The notes: generated by a model from the sequence alone, not told the origin. A DNA stretch of 64,000 nucleotides from Phalacrocorax aristotelis (GCF_949628215.1 NC_134276.1:133610125-133674124), one strand, 5' to 3'. Numbered from the stretch's first letter, positions 37,304 through 50,399 are shown. Program-made: numbers and translations.

Positions 37304-37756
37304 TCACACCTTATACAGTGGGGCTTCTTCAGCACGTGTCACCTCCTCCTCTGGTGATAATCCAAAATCTTTGCCTTCTGGCCATGCCATAATCACTTCC
37401 AAGATTCCTGGGTGACTGGGGTTTCCTACTCGAGGCCGCTGGGTGATCAGTGCAACCCATTTATTCCACGTAGCATCAGTTGCATGGTGTGTAGAGGGGA
37501 TGTTTCCTTTGAACATCCAGCCCAGCACTGGCAGTCGGGGTGCCAGGAGCAACTGTGCTTCAGTACCAACCACTTCTGAAGCAGCTCGAACCCCTTCATA
37601 TGCTGCCAATATCTCTTTTTCAGTTGGAGTATAGCAGGCTTCGGACCCTCTGTATCCCCGACTCCAAAACCCTAGGGGTCGACCTCGGGTCTCCCCTGGG
37701 GCTTTCTGCCAGAGGCTCCGGGTAGGGCCATTCTCCCCTGATGCGGTGTAGAGCAC
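37304..37756 (-). pseudogene. ERV RNase H domain remnant
   Basis: In the same frame as the reverse transcriptase but separated by an in-frame stop at about 37814. It carries retroviral RNase H-like blocks (CYTPTEKEILAAYEGVRA, and a later TWNKWVALI stretch) and ends at a stop, after which retroviral similarity is lost. Confidence 0.75.
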
Positions 37757-37813
37757 ATTTTTTACATCTTGTCCTGCCCAGACTGGCCCAAGGCCTACTG
37801 CATGAACTATTTC

Positions 37814-38674
37814 TCATTTAATCTGTTCAAAGGCTTGTCGTTGCTCAGGGCTCCATTTGAAATCATTCTTTTTCCGGGTCACTTGATAGAGAGAGCTTAT
37901 GATCACACTGTAATTTGGAATATGCATTCGCCAAAAACCCACAATGCCCAAGAAAGCTTGTGTTTCCTTTTTGCTAGTTGGTGGAGACATGGCTGCTATT
38001 TTGTTGATCACATCCATTAGAATCTGACGACGACCATCTTGCCATTTGATTCCTAAGAACTGGATTTCTCGTGCAGGTCCCTTCACCTTACTTTGTTTTA
38101 TGGCAAAACCAGCTTTCAGAAGGATTTGGACTATCTTCTCTCCTTTCTCAAAAACTTCTGCTGTGTTGCCCCACACAATGATGTCATCAATGTATTGAAG
38201 GTGTTCTGGAGCTTCTCCCTGTTCCAGTACAGTCTGAATCAGTCCATGGCAAATGGTAGGACTGTGTTTCCACCCCTGGGGCAGTCGATTCCAGGTGTAC
38301 TGGATGCCCCTCCATGTGAAAGCAAACTGTGGCCTGCACTCTGCTGCCAGAGGGATTGAGAAGAATGCATTAGCAATATCAATTGTGGCATACCACTTAG
38401 CTGCCTTTGACTCCAGTTCGTATTGAAGTTCTAGCATGTCTGGCACAGCAGCACTCAACGGTGGAGTGACTTCATTCAAGCCACGATAGTCTACTGTTAG
38501 TCTCCGCTCTCCATTAGACTTCCACACTGGCCGTATGGGACTGTTAAAGGGTGAGTGGGTCTTACTGATGACTCCTTGGATCTCCAGTTGGTGAATAAGC
38601 TCACGGATGGGGATCAGAGAGTCTCCGTTGGTGCGATGTTGACGCTGGTGCACTGTTGTGGTGGCGAGTGGCAC
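37814..38674 (-). pseudogene. ERV reverse transcriptase domain
   Basis: A 286-codon open frame with fingers motif VDYRGLNEVT at residues 61-70, the first catalytic Asp in YATIDIANAFF (about 99), LPQGWKHSPT (131-140), the YIDD catalytic box at 161-164, and the connection start near AFLGIVGFWR. YIDDIIVWG is typical of ERV-L-like elements. This domain itself is open, but it lies in a truncated provirus with a stop on its downstream side, so I treat it as a pseudogene. Confidence 0.9.
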
Positions 38675-38677
38675 CTG

Positions 38678-39040
38678 TTATTCTTTGACCTTCGGCAACC
38701 CCACAACAGAAGGGTACTTGGAGAGGCCGGGCAAGATAGACAGCTGTTTAGTGTCCTCCGTCTCCAAGGCAGCTAGTCTAAAAGCCCACCTGTACCCTTT
38801 TGGGTCCTTGAAATACCCTCTCCTGAGATAGTCTATGCCAAGGACGCACGGGGACTCTGGGCCAGTCACAATGGGGTGCTTTTGCCACTCATTCCCGGTT
38901 AGGCTCACTTCGGCCTCCAATACAGTTAGCTCTTGGGATTCCCCTGTCACTCAGCAATGCTGATGGGTTCTGCCCCTATATAGTTTGATGGTGTTAAGGT
39001 GCACTGTGCGCCGGTGTCCACTAAAGCTTTATACTCCTGT
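38678..39040 (-). pseudogene. ERV protease remnant
   Basis: The aspartic protease active site LVDTGA is encoded near 39035-39005 and the C-terminal part (CVLGIDYLRRGYF) near 38870-38800. A TGA at 38949-38947 interrupts it. Confidence 0.75.
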
Positions 39041-39311
39041 GGGTCGGACGTGCCAGGCCATCGGATCCACACAGTCTAGTAAGCCCGGTTATCCCTTTCC
39101 TCCACCTGGCTGGAGGCAGGGCCCCTCTAGTCTTGATCATGGCATTCACAACTCACTTCCTGTAAATGTGAATCAAGAGCCTCTCTATTACGCTTAGAAA
39201 TAAAATCAGCATTCTACCCCTCTGTCTGGGGACTTGCTCACTGGAAATTGGAGCAGCAGCTTTCCTGGAAGAGCCTCCCTGAGTGATTGTTCTTCCTTGC
39301 AGTTCATGTAC

Positions 39312-39827
39312 TCATGCCTGTAGGGTCGAGGTAGGCTTGCCATCCCACTTCTGGTAGAACCATAGGGTGGCCCGTGGTGTGTATCCCCTCCTTTGAGCCA
39401 AAGGACGCTTATTCCTAACAGCTGAGACACTACTCTGTAGAGGTGGGGAGCAGGACATACCTTCTTTGAGTTGCTGGACCTCTTGGGATAGTTTCTCCAC
39501 AGCAGAGACGAACGAGGAAGATATATCTGTTTTGTAATCCCGGAGTCTATCAATCACCTCCGCCACCGTTGGTGTCTCGTCATCTTTCCGGGACATTACT
39601 GCCAATGAGTTTGCACGCAAAGATGGTGCGCTCCGTACAAACTTCCGCCACATGGGTCGTGTGCACTCGGCTTCATCTGGATCTTTGGATGACCGTTGAT
39701 CGTCCAAGTCACCATAAATCACCTCAAGCACAGCTAATTCCCTTAGGTACTGGATGCCTTTCTCCATGGTTGTCCACTTTCCTGGGCGATATGTAACATC
39801 TTCTTTAAAGGGATACTTTTCCTTCAC
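39312..39827 (-). pseudogene. ERV gag C-terminal remnant
   Basis: Open frame of 171 codons between gag N-terminal and protease remnants. It includes a predicted coiled-coil stretch (VSAVEKLSQEVQQLKEGM) and a basic tail. I see no intact CCHC zinc knuckle. The frame differs from both neighbours, so gag is broken. Confidence 0.6.
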
Positions 39828-40094
39828 TCCGGACAGGAGTCACCTCCAGAGGCTGAGGGCTTGTGTTTTTTTCCCAATTGCTTCGTCAACATCCCCTTCC
39901 CCAGAAAGGGAACCCAGTTGTTTGGCTTCTTTTCCCTCTAGTTCCAGGCTACTGGCCCCATTATCCCAGCATCGGAGTAGCAAGGTGACAATGTGCTCAC
40001 CTGAACAATGGCTGAAATATTTGCACATATCTTGCAACTCACTCAAGGACAGGGATCGGGTGGTCTCTATTTCATTTATGACTTCCTCTTCTCC

Positions 40095-41033
40095 TCATGA
40101 CGTCCCTGCTTTTTCATCATCCCGTTCTAAACGAGTTGACGTTCGCTTCCAAGATTTCGTCTTGTGTATGGGGGTGACTGATACTGGCATGGGTTGATTC
40201 TCTGAGCCAGCTCCAGTACTCTTCGTGGGGGTTTGAGTGGCCGCAGTGCCTGTCACTTTGCCTTTCAATCCAGAGACTTTCTCTTCCCCTTGGGAGCACT
40301 GAATACTGTTGATCAGGGCTCGGTAGGCATGGGCCAGGCCCCAGCACATTGCAGTCATCTGTGTCTCTCTGGAGTTCCCAGCGTAACAACATACTTCCTC
40401 CAAATATTCTACTAGGTTTTCAGGATTCTGCACTTTGTCAGGGGTGAAACTCCAAAACACTGGGGGTGCCCACTGCCCTAGGTATTTGCCCATGCTATCC
40501 CACATGCCCTGCCACTCGTAACTATCAAGCCTTGGGGCAGATTTCTGGGAAATATTCTGAAGTTGCTTAGTCAAAACCAAAACAACATGCCCAAAAACTA
40601 ACAATAAGTGCACCTTAACCACCCAAGGATGTTCAAGATACAAAAAGGTTGTTGTAATAGAGGCGGAGACATCATAGAACAAAGTTGCAAAGATACTATT
40701 CTGTATTTCCTCCATATAAAATCTCTCTGAGGAGGAGGTATAATTGTTAATTGCCTCAACAAGCTGGTAGCCAAAGTACAGTAACGGTTTCAGCAAAAAC
40801 CCCAAATACCAGATAAAGCTGAAAATGAGTGTTTGCAAAACAAATCTCGTACTAATCACAGCAGAACACAGCAGACTAAACAAACCAACACCAATCTTTA
40901 ACACAACAGCAAAAAGGACAACATGGTGCTGTGACCAGCAGCTGTTATTATCTCCAACCCTTGAGCCCCCACATTGGGTGCCAAAAAGACTGTCGCAGTT
41001 TAGCCGGCAGCTCAGCCCCACACAGTCACTCAC
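40095..41033 (-). pseudogene. ERV gag-like N-terminal frame with hydrophobic segments
   Basis: A 312-codon open frame that begins inside the LTR and reads through the primer-binding site, so true translation probably starts later. Residues about 38-82 contain two strongly hydrophobic stretches (FAVVLKIGVGLFSLLCSAVI, then FSFIWYLGFLLKPLLYFGY). A third lies near 128-140. A Trp-rich block (DSYEWQGMWDSMGKYLGQW) follows, then a Ser/Thr/Lys-rich tail. The same order is seen in the unrelated insertion at 20108-21018. I do not recognise a standard matrix domain. Confidence 0.7.
40966..40983 (-). other. retroviral primer-binding site (tRNA-Lys1,2-like)
   Basis: Minus TGGCACCCAATGTGGGGG, eight bases inside the LTR edge. 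It differs from the tRNA-Lys1,2 site mainly at decayed CpG positions and agrees with the site at 20012-20029. Confidence 0.7.
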
Positions 41034-41477
41034 TCACTCCCCCACTGGTAGATGGGGGAGAGAATCAGAAGGGTAACGCTCATGGGTTGAGATAAGAACA
41101 GTTAAATAATTAAAATTAAAAGAAACAACAACAGAAATGCAATGTAAAGGAGAACAATGAAAGGCGCAACACCCGGGGGGGTAAGAGAGGGGAGAGGGGA
41201 ATTAACGACCAAAACAAACCGCACGCGAAGCAGCCGCTCACTGCCCACCAACCCGATGACGCGCCCCCCACAAGCCGCAAACTGCCCCCCCTTAATATAC
41301 TAGTCATGGTGTCACATGGTATGGAACGAACATGCCATTGGCCAGTCGGGGTCAGCCGCCCCCACCATGGCCCCGCCCCTCCCAGCCCCCTCCATGTGGC
41401 AGAGCGCAGGAAGCTGGAAAGGTAGCCGACCCACCAAGGTGAGGAGAATTAACCCCTTCTCAGCCAAAACCAGCACA
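40991..41477 (-). mobile_element. 5' LTR of the minus-strand ERV
   Basis: About 487 bp, starting TGTGCTGGTTTTGGCTGAGA and ending GCGACA in minus sense, directly before the primer-binding site. It is more GC-rich than the LTR at 19381 and still carries many CpGs, suggesting it is younger. Confidence 0.85.
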
Positions 41478-42357
41478 CCACTACACCCCATCCCCAGTGA
41501 CCCTGGCTCAGCCATGGCCCCTCCACTGAGAATCAGGGCAGTGGAATTCCTCCATTGGGAAATAGGGAATCACAAAGGGAATCAAAGATTATTAATCATC
41601 ACAATAAAGCTAAAGTTCTTTATGTCTTCCCAGCAGGGTGAATTACTGGCTGGCTCTAATCACTCATTACAGCTGTCATGGGAGTGGCAGAATGCCTGGG
41701 TTCTCTCTCCATGTGGGTTTAGGGACTTGGAATCCTCAGTTCTTACCCCAGCTTCAAGAAAAGTGACAGAAGTTGAGGCTTAAGAGATGGAACAGGGTAG
41801 GAGTTGGTGCTCTCACACTTGTCCTGCTCCCATGCCTCACTGTCTGGGGGACTTCAGTTCAGCTCTGGGAAGGGACAGTAAGCCCCGTGGAATAGGAAAC
41901 CCTTCCTTCATGGTCTCATGCACCATGGTTTTGCCTTGTCTAGGGTTGCAGCAGCTCTATCTATGCCTGGCAGGGCTGAATCATGGTAAACACTATGAGG
42001 CCCTACATCCTTGCATTAGGAAGATCCTACTCTGGTCTCAGTTTCCCTATGTGCACAATTTGGAACAGTGGAAATCCCACTAGGGCACAGAGATAAATCC
42101 TTCCCTGGAGGATCCATAGCAGGACAACAGGAAAAGCCTCACTTATGAGCCACTGACTGGGGACTGTGGCAATTCATTGGCATGGCCTTGAAGTTTCAAA
42201 GCGTTCTCAGGCATCTTGCATGCCTGCAAGCATGCGCCTCATCTTCCATGCATCTTGCATACCTGAGAAACTGGAGAATGTGGACAAAAAAACCCCAAAG
42301 CTGAGGCAAAAGGGAGTGAGAGAGAGAGATAAGCATCAATAACAACAGCAAAGGTGA
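41478..42357. other. non-coding between ERV and CR1
   Basis: Nothing recognised. Confidence 0.5.
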
Positions 42358-44062
42358 TCATAGAATCATAGAATCATAGAATGTCTTGAGCTGGAAGGGA
42401 CCCACAAGGATCATAAAGTCCAACTTCTGTCCCTGCACAGGATAACCCCAAATTTACACCATATATCTGAGGGCATTGTCCAAGTGCTTCTTGAATAGTG
42501 TCAGGCTTGGTGCTGTGACCAACTCCCTGGGGAGCCTGTTCCAGTGCTCCACCACTGGAACCTTTTCCTAATATCCAGCCTAAACCTCCCCTGGCACATC
42601 CTCCTATCATTGGTCACCAGAAAGAAGAGATCAGCACCTGTCCCTCCTCCTCCCCTTGTGAGGAAGCTGTAGACTGCAATGAGATCTCCCCTCAGTCTAG
42701 TCTCCTTTTCTCCAGGATGAACAAACCAAGTGACTTGAGCTGCTCCTCATATGGTTTCTCCTCTAAACCCTTCACCAACATTGTGGCCCTTCTCTGGACA
42801 TTCTTTACTAGCTTTATATCCTTAATGTACTGTGGCACTCAAGCCTGCACACAGTAGTCAAGGTGAGGCTGCACCAGCGCAGAGTAGAGCGGGACAATCG
42901 CCTCACTTGACCACCTAGCAATACAGTGCTTGATGCACCCCATGACATGGTCGGACTTCTGGGCTGCCAGTGCTCCCTGTTGGCTCATGTTCAACTTGCC
43001 ATTGACCAGAACCCCCAGGTCCCTCTCTGCAGAGCTGCTTTCCGGGCTCTCATTCCACAGTCTATATGTACATCCAGGGTTGCTGTGCCCCAAGTGTGAA
43101 ATCTGGCACTTGCCCTTGTTAAATTTCATATGATTGGTGATTGCCCAGCTCTCCAGTCTGTCCAGATCCCTCTGCAGGGCCTCCCTGCCCTTGAGAGCAT
43201 CAACAGCTCCTCCCAGTTTTGTGTCATCAGCAAACTTAATTAGTATTCTTTCAAGTCCTGCATCCAAGTCATTAACAAAGAGATTAGAGAGTCCCGGCCT
43301 CAAGATGGATCCAAGTGGAACCCTGCTAGTGACTGGCCACCAGCCCGATGTAACACCATTTACTATGACCCTTTGAGCCTGACCCATCCGCCAATTGTTT
43401 ACCCACTGCATTATGTGTTTATCCAGCTGTATGCTGGACATTTTGTCCAGGAGGATACTGTGAGAGACAGTACTGAAAGCTTTATTGGAATCCAAAAAGA
43501 TCACATGGACTGGCTTTCCTTTATCAACAAGGTGGGTGACATTGTCATAGAAGGAAATCAAATTTGTTAGGCAGGACTTTCCCCTTGTGAACCCATGCTG
43601 GCTAGGATCAATGAGTGCATTGTCTTTCAGGTGTTTTTCAATAACTCCCAGAATAATCGTCTCCATAATTTCACCAGGCACAGAGGTGAGACTGTCGGGC
43701 CTGTAGTTACCAGGGTCATCCCTGTTGCCCTTCTTGAAGATTGGGACCACATTTGCCAGCTTCCAGTCAACAGGGACCTCTCCAGATTCCCAAGACCATT
43801 GAAAAATAATTGAGAGAGGTCTTGCTATGACATCAGCCAGTTCTTTAAGTACCCTTGGATGAATCCCATCAGGCCCCATCAACTTATAGGGATCTAGCTG
43901 GAGCAGCAAGTCCTGCACAAGTTCAGGGCTGATTAGGAGTTTATTAGTCCATGACAGCTTCAGGGGCAATGGGGTGAGTAGCGGGGGCCTCTGTGTGGCA
44001 ATGACCTCCAATACCCTTGGCTCAAAGGGAAATGAGGTCCCTGAAAAAATGGGAGGCAACAA
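42358..44062 (-). mobile_element. CR1 LINE, 5'-truncated reverse transcriptase plus 3' end
   Basis: Minus open frame 44062-42839 (407 codons) covers most of the reverse transcriptase: DPYKLMGPDGIHPRVLKELA, DWKLANVVPIFKKG, NYRPDSLTS and FADDTKLGG are clear. The catalytic region reads FLDSNKAFSTVSH, where the second conserved Asp has become Ser, and the usual PQGS block reads PLGS, so the enzyme is dead even where open. The 3' UTR ends in TTCTATGATTCTATGATT at 42358-42380. Confidence 0.92.
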
Positions 44063-44328
44063 TTTTCAGGAACGGGAGGCTTTACGGCTAAGATGGGACT
44101 GCTGGATGGGACTTCCATAGTTGGAGGCAGATGTCACAGCTCCACAGCAATGAGGGGCACGAGCAGAAAATGTGCCAGAAGAGATTAAAGACTATTTTAA
44201 GAGACTCTGGTAATAGGGCAGAGGATAATGGGGAGACTGAAGCTCTCTGGGTAAAAGTCAAGATCCTCCATGCCCTAGGGAAGCACTGAGCATGGGGTAG
44301 GTCCAGTCAGTGCTGATAAAGTTAGAAC

Positions 44329-44861
44329 TGTTGTGACTAAAACTTGTTGCTTTGGGGGAGTCAGAAAGACTTCAAGACAAGAAGCTCCTTAAAAAAAATC
44401 TACGATGACAACATTTGACCTTAGAGAAGCAGATGTACAGAACCACAAAGATAAGGAACTGCAGAGCAAATACTAAACCAGAACAGACTGTCCCTCAGGG
44501 ACAGAATATACATGATCCCCTAACTGAGTTTGTGCAAAAGCAAAGGTTAACTAGTGGACACAGTGAGGAAGAGTATATCCTTCAGCCAGAGACCCCTGAC
44601 AACCATCCGGAGACACCAACAGGCATGCGCAAAGGACATTTGTATATGAGAATGAGTTCTTGGAAAATGAATGAATATGTATGTCTTTTCTCAGAAAACT
44701 AATGGATATGTATGAAAAGCTTGTATAAGTTATGCAACTAACTTTGTCGGGTACACACGTTAGGAGGAGTGATCCCCTGTGCATCCAGCACTGCAATAAA
44801 GAATACCTGCTTAATAGTCATTCAGACTATTGACTCCTGATTTCAGCTTTTCATAGCATCA
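44329..44861 (+). mobile_element. probable solo LTR of an avian ERV-K-like element
   Basis: Begins TGTTGTGACTAAAACTTG. Near the end it has GTGATCCCCTGTGCATCCAGC directly followed by GCAATAAAGAATACCTGCTT with an AATAAA at 44795-44800, an arrangement seen in many avian LTRs (U3/R with the signal just after the TSS region). I could not find a target duplication, so the right edge is approximate. Confidence 0.55.
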
Positions 44862-46955
44862 GTGCATTGGCATTCCTGGGAGTGGGGGATTGCAGATCTC
44901 CCACATCAGATTATGTGTTTTCTGGAGATTTTAGTTCCCCTCCTCCAAACCTATACTCTTTCCCCAGCAGACTGTCAGTAGCCTTAATGGCAACATCAGA
45001 GGATCTGGCAGTTTCTACAGCAGTAATGTAAGTTGAAAACAGAGTTTCTGCTTGGGTTAATATTAGCCTGTGTCCTCACAAACAGAACAAAGCCCAGGGG
45101 TGTCCAAGCAGTGGGGAAGAATGCAGAATAGCTGGATCAAGTCAGCTCCAACACGCCAACCTGCTTAAATGGGCATGTTCCAGAAAATGATTGGAGAATA
45201 CAGCTGAGTCCTCCACACCTCTTGGGGGGATGGGAAAAAGCTCCTGGAGAAGCTATTCCATGCAGAAGCTGAGTTTCTTGTGGAAGGGGACTGAAGACAT
45301 GGGACTACAGAACTGGACACCTGAAAATAATGATATTTGAAGTCTGGGGACCCTAGGGGCCTGAGACATAGGCCTCTTGGAGAGGGGACCCAGGAACATG
45401 TGAATCCCAGGACCATGGGATTCAGGGGTATATTGCCTGGGAACATGGGATCTATGGACAGGATATGCCATTTCCAACAGAGTGGTCTAAAAAAAGCCCC
45501 ATGACTTTTCATTCCCTGTGTCCCATGGCCTCAGAGCAATAACACATCTTTCTGTCACCCAGAATGGCTATGGAGAAGCCCAGATTTCTATGAATATTGA
45601 AGACCATCTGTCCCTCTGATTTCAGCCAGCTCGATCATACTTGGAGTTGGTGGGGGACCCCACTTCTGAAACTGGGGAAGAGCTGAGTGGTCAGAGATGC
45701 AGCTGGGAATGGATACTTGGCAGGTCCAGTCTCAGAGCAGGGTCATTGTATCTTTTTTTCAATCTTATCCCCTGGCATCTGATTTTTGCCTCCTGCCTTT
45801 CGCTGCATCACTCAGAATAACTCAGCTCTGGTGTCTCTTGAGTTGATGCTGGCTCTTCTTGGACCCTCTGAGCTACAATGACCCGTCTCAGATCCCTCCA
45901 CTCTCCCTGGAGAGTGTCTTCAAACACCCCAAATCCTCACTCCTTCCCTCTGTCCTTCCCTCTGCCCTTCCCTCTCCTAGTACCCCAGTCCCTTCTCCAC
46001 CAAAACTGGATGATATATCTTAGGCACCACACTCCTCTCTAGATGCCTGGGTTTTGAGAGTTGGACAAGGAATAAAGAGGAGGGCAGGAAAAAAAAATCT
46101 GTCAAGGCAACTGGAAAGTTTCCAGGACCCAGGGAAATTTCACTCAAAGGCTGGAGAAGAAACGTGCACACGGTCAGTTGCTCTCTGGATCAGATTTAAA
46201 GATTTATCCAAGCAATACAGGAACCAGCTATAGGGGAAGGAAGGCAGAGGGGATCTCTACCTGGGGAATACTTTCTGAGACATCCTAGTCTCTGAACACA
46301 AGAAGCGTCATCTGGAAACAGTTGCTCTGAGAAGTCTTTATGTTGCCCAAGAAAGCTAGGTATTTTACTCCCCAAGCAAGCCCCTTCCAGAGCTAGGGAC
46401 CATTAGGGCAAATGTTACCATGATTTAAACCCCATCCTCGCTTCCCATCTCAGCCTGAACAAGAACAACACAGCAGTGCTGTCAGATAAACCCACCTTCT
46501 AGCACATGTTTTTCAGATCAGCCCTGACCTGACCCTTCCCATCCTGCTCAACAGCGGCTGAGCTGCCCCCAGGACCTCCTCTATGCTCCAGCAAATGAAG
46601 GGATGAGTTTGGGTAACTCTTCAAACTTTTTTTGCAGGACTTAGGCAGCCCTGACTATCCTTCTCTGGGTCATAGGAAAGACCCTAGCAGATGGGTGAGA
46701 GTCCAGTGGGCTATGTGCTTCACTTTGGTCTCCTAATGGGATATAGGAGCAGGGAACTGTCTAACATATTGGCTTTCTGGGGACAAGGGAGGTCAGATGG
46801 GGTGTATTTTAACCTCATAGCTCTCAATGGAGATTTCTTCCATAAATGTATCCCGTTGTTTTTTGAGGTCGTGCAAACCTTTTATATCCACAAAAATTTG
46901 TGGAAAGGGCTTCACAGCTTTCCTAAAAGAGAATGATTTGTCCTTTGCTTGTTTT
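44862..46955. other. non-coding, nothing recognised
   Basis: About 2 kb without recognisable exons or named repeats. Confidence 0.5.
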
Positions 46956-47100
46956 GAACCTACCAAACCGCCTAGCTTTGCTTGCTACCCCCTAATTCTT
47001 GTACAGGAAAAGAGAGCAAGCAATCTATCCTTCTCCAGTCTCCCCAGCCCACTGAAAATTTTGCACACCCCTGTCACGTCCTACCTCCTCTGACTCTCTA
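46956..47100 (-). repeat. possible ancient CR1-like fragment at duplication breakpoint
   Basis: Phrases such as CCCCCTAATTCTTGTACAGG and CCACTGAAAATTTTGCACACC followed by CCTGTCACGTCC resemble the antisense 3' region of old CR1 elements. Similarity is weak. It abuts the left breakpoint of duplication copy B. Confidence 0.3.
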
Positions 47101-47830
47101 GGAGACAGAGAATCTGAGACTGACAGAGGTGGAAATAGAAGACAATCAGAATGCTGTGCTCTTGGGGAAAGAGAAACACAGGCAGAGAGACAAGGGAAGA
47201 GGCTGTGACAGAAAGTTTGCTCAGATGTGCAGAGCTGGAGGATCAGAAGCTTTGGAGAATGTAACAGATGCACTGAAGAAGAAGACACGGGGGACTTTCC
47301 TTTTCCCCAGAAAGAGGATTGAGTTTCACAGCACCAGGTCTGAATCCACTCTTAAACTGCAGGAGAAGCCAATGAGCCACAGAGAAAATAGCAGGAGCCA
47401 AAAGAGTTCAGAAGTCTTCACAGCAAGTCCTGAAATATCCTCCTGAGTTCTTCCTGCGGTACTCTGAAATGCGAGGCTTTGCCTTTACCACCCTGAGTCA
47501 GGAAGAGAACAGAAGCTGACAAAGAACTTCACAAATGAAACGTGTGCAGCCTTCACACTGGCACCTTCTCTTCCATGGCACCTTTGGAAGAGGATGCAAC
47601 AGCTGTGTCATGGTGGAAAGCACATGGTGCACATTTGTGTAGGCTGAGAAATGGAAAACGGCAAATGCAGCTGAGAGTGTCAGCAGAATTTTAATTTGCT
47701 GGGGGGAAGGCAGGGGTGATCAAGAGAGGAAGGAAGCCCTGGTAGTGAAGAAATCTGAGAGACCATGAAGGCCGATGTTACGGCAGAATGTAAGAAAGAA
47801 CATGTCAAGTATTTGTTGAAACCACTAGAA

Positions 47831-48026
47831 CAGTAGTCTCCAAACATTTTTGATCGCGCACCCCTACCGGTAAAATATTTTTGAGCATGCACCCCCAGTG
47901 TGTGTATGTTTAGTAATTGATAAATATATACATATAATGCTGAAGTTCTAGTGCTTTCTTCCCACACCCCAGTGGATTGTCTTGCGCACCCCCAGGGGTG
48001 CATGCACCCCACTTTGGAGACCACTG
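47831..48026 (+). mobile_element. hAT-type MITE (Charlie-like), copy B
   Basis: Identical to 10284-10479, including both 8-bp target duplications (47823-47830 and 48027-48034). It was inserted before the segmental duplication. Confidence 0.85.
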
Positions 48027-49854
48027 CACTGGAACATTGTAAACCAGGAGCCTGTCTCTGTCAATTAGAGACGCAAAGAGCAGAAGATGCAAAACCATTC
48101 CCCACACACCCTCCTGGCTTCCAGCAACTGGGGACCTGATGTTCCTAGGTCAGATGACGGGGTGTCTTTCAACCAGCGCCTCCCAGGCAGGAGAGACTTG
48201 GGAAGAGAGACTCAATGGTGCCTCCACTGCCAAGCTCTGTGAGATGTACAAGGACTCGCCTCAGAAACGCCTCTGCTCTATGCTCCTGGGAAGCTTTATG
48301 TCTGTCAGCCCATGGTCTTGCCAGGTGTCCCTTTCCCAGGATCTTGCATCAGCCTGGACTAATAAAAGTATTTACTTTATCTGAGTCCAGTGACTGGGTC
48401 CAATTGACTGAAATAGTTGAACTAGGAACATGGATTTCTAGAAATGCAAGCTGCCATTGCTTGTCCATTGATAATACGTAACACAGCTGCCCTCCATTCT
48501 CCACTCCTCCTCCTTCCTGTGCCCCTGGAAGGCTGCCAGCATTCTGCTGAGAACCACTGTATTAAATGAGAGATTTGTCTGCACCTGGAGACGTAACCCC
48601 GGAGTGTATGTTTTGAAAGACCCCGAAAAAAATCTTACAAGGGGTCTGTGGAACATTCAGCGGCATTGAACATTTCGGGTAGGGATTTGTCATCTTAAAG
48701 AAAGGACAAGGGGCGCAGGAAGAGGTGTTCCAATTTCAACCTGAATGCAAAGGAGTCTGTTCATCCTTCACAGCTCTCACTGAAAGACCTGAAGTGAAGG
48801 ACTGTTCTGAAGCAGTCTGTCTGCTGGATGACTTCTGAGGTGTGCATCACAAACACCCCTGTTTGCCTTCATGTGACACCAGTTTGCTCCATGAGCTGCC
48901 CTGCTGGCATGCATTCTGTGATTCACAGGAGCCTCTAGAAAGGACCCCTGAGAGGCAGACGGGAGAACGTGAGGGACTTGAGTGAGGTATATGATGCCTT
49001 TCCTGCTGCTAAGAATAACTGGCCAGTTAAAGATTACATAAGTAACAGGGGAGGGCAAAAAAAGTATGAAGATAAAGGCAGGTATGGTTGAGCTTCCCAA
49101 TTCAGATGCTGAATTACTGGATTTCCCTGAAATCTGGGTGGATACTAAACCAAATATTAAACCTTGTGAGGAGAAGGACAAGGAAGCTTCCCTTCATAGC
49201 CTAAGTGTTACCTAATAGGTTATTAGAGCTGTAGCTCAGGAAAAATATTGTTTTAAAATATCTGATGACAGTCTGTCTCTATGCCAATGGCATGTTTTGG
49301 AGAAAGAAGTTATAAATCCACAGAGACATCAAATTATACACTATTGTAGTTTAAGAGTTGTTCTTGCTCTGCTTAGTTACGATGGGATTAGATAGCTTTG
49401 GTAATTTTTGCCATGCTTAGTTCTATTATGGATCTTTCCCTTTTCCACAAGAAGCTTCTAATCCTTATTTGTTTCTCGGGATAAAACATGTTTGTAAGAA
49501 AACTGTGCACTGATACCAGTTTAAAGCCCAAGACAAGTCATGCAGCTCCTTGGAGGAGTGCCTGGCCTTGGACTTGTCCTTTAACATGAAGGAAAATTTC
49601 CATCTGGACAGTGCCATTGTGTGTACCAGTCCTCCAGGGACCTCAAAATTTGATCAAAAAATGGAGTAGAATGATTATTCCTGTTTAGTCTCTCATTCCA
49701 TTTCAGCATCTCAAAGCATATGACTTCTGTTTAAAGTCACAAGGTTATCCTATGTCTTTCAGGAGCTAACACGGTGAAGTTGGCAGCTGCTTGGAAAATG
49801 ATTATTCATAAAACATATTAAGCTTTAGCAAACTCAGCAACATTCTGGGATAGC

Positions 49855-50399
49855 ATAGAATAGAACAGAATAGAATAGAATAGAATCATTAAGGTTGGAA
49901 AAGACCTCTAAGATCATCAAGTCCGACACTACCATGCCTCCTAAACAGCGCCTTGTAGTGCCACATCTACATGTTTTTTGAACACCTCCAGGGTGGTGAC
50001 TCCACCACCTCCCAGCAGCCTTTTCCAGTGCCTGACCACTCTTTCAGTAAAGAAATTTTTCCTAATACCCAGCCTGAACCTCCCCTGACGCAACTTGAGG
50101 CCATTTCCTCTCGTCCTATCACTAGTAACTTGGGGGAAGAGCCCAACACCGACCTCACTACAACCTCCTTTCAGGTCGTTGTAGAGGGTGATAAGATCTC
50201 CCCTCAGCCTCCTCTTCTCCAGACTAAACAATCCCAGCTCCCTCAGCCACTCCTCATAAGACTTGTTCTCCAGACCCTTCACCAGCTTTGTTGCCCTTCT
50301 CTGGACACGCTCCAGCACCTCAATGTCCTTCTTGTACTGAGGGGTCCAAAACTGAACATGGTATTCAAGGTGTGGCCTCACCGGTGCTGAGTACAGGGG
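49855..50399 (-). mobile_element. CR1 LINE 3' fragment, copy B
   Basis: Duplicate of 12308-12852; same open frame (50381-49941), tail and truncation. Confidence 0.92.

Larger units (their letters stand above)
37304..41477 (-). mobile_element. truncated ERV-L-type provirus, minus strand
   Basis: In minus order: LTR (41477-40991), primer-binding site (40983-40966), gag remnants (41033-40095 and 39827-39312), protease (about 39040-38678), reverse transcriptase (38674-37814) and RNase H (37756-37304). Integrase, any later genes and the second LTR are missing. The open frames are separated by stops and frameshifts, so it cannot replicate. Confidence 0.9.
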
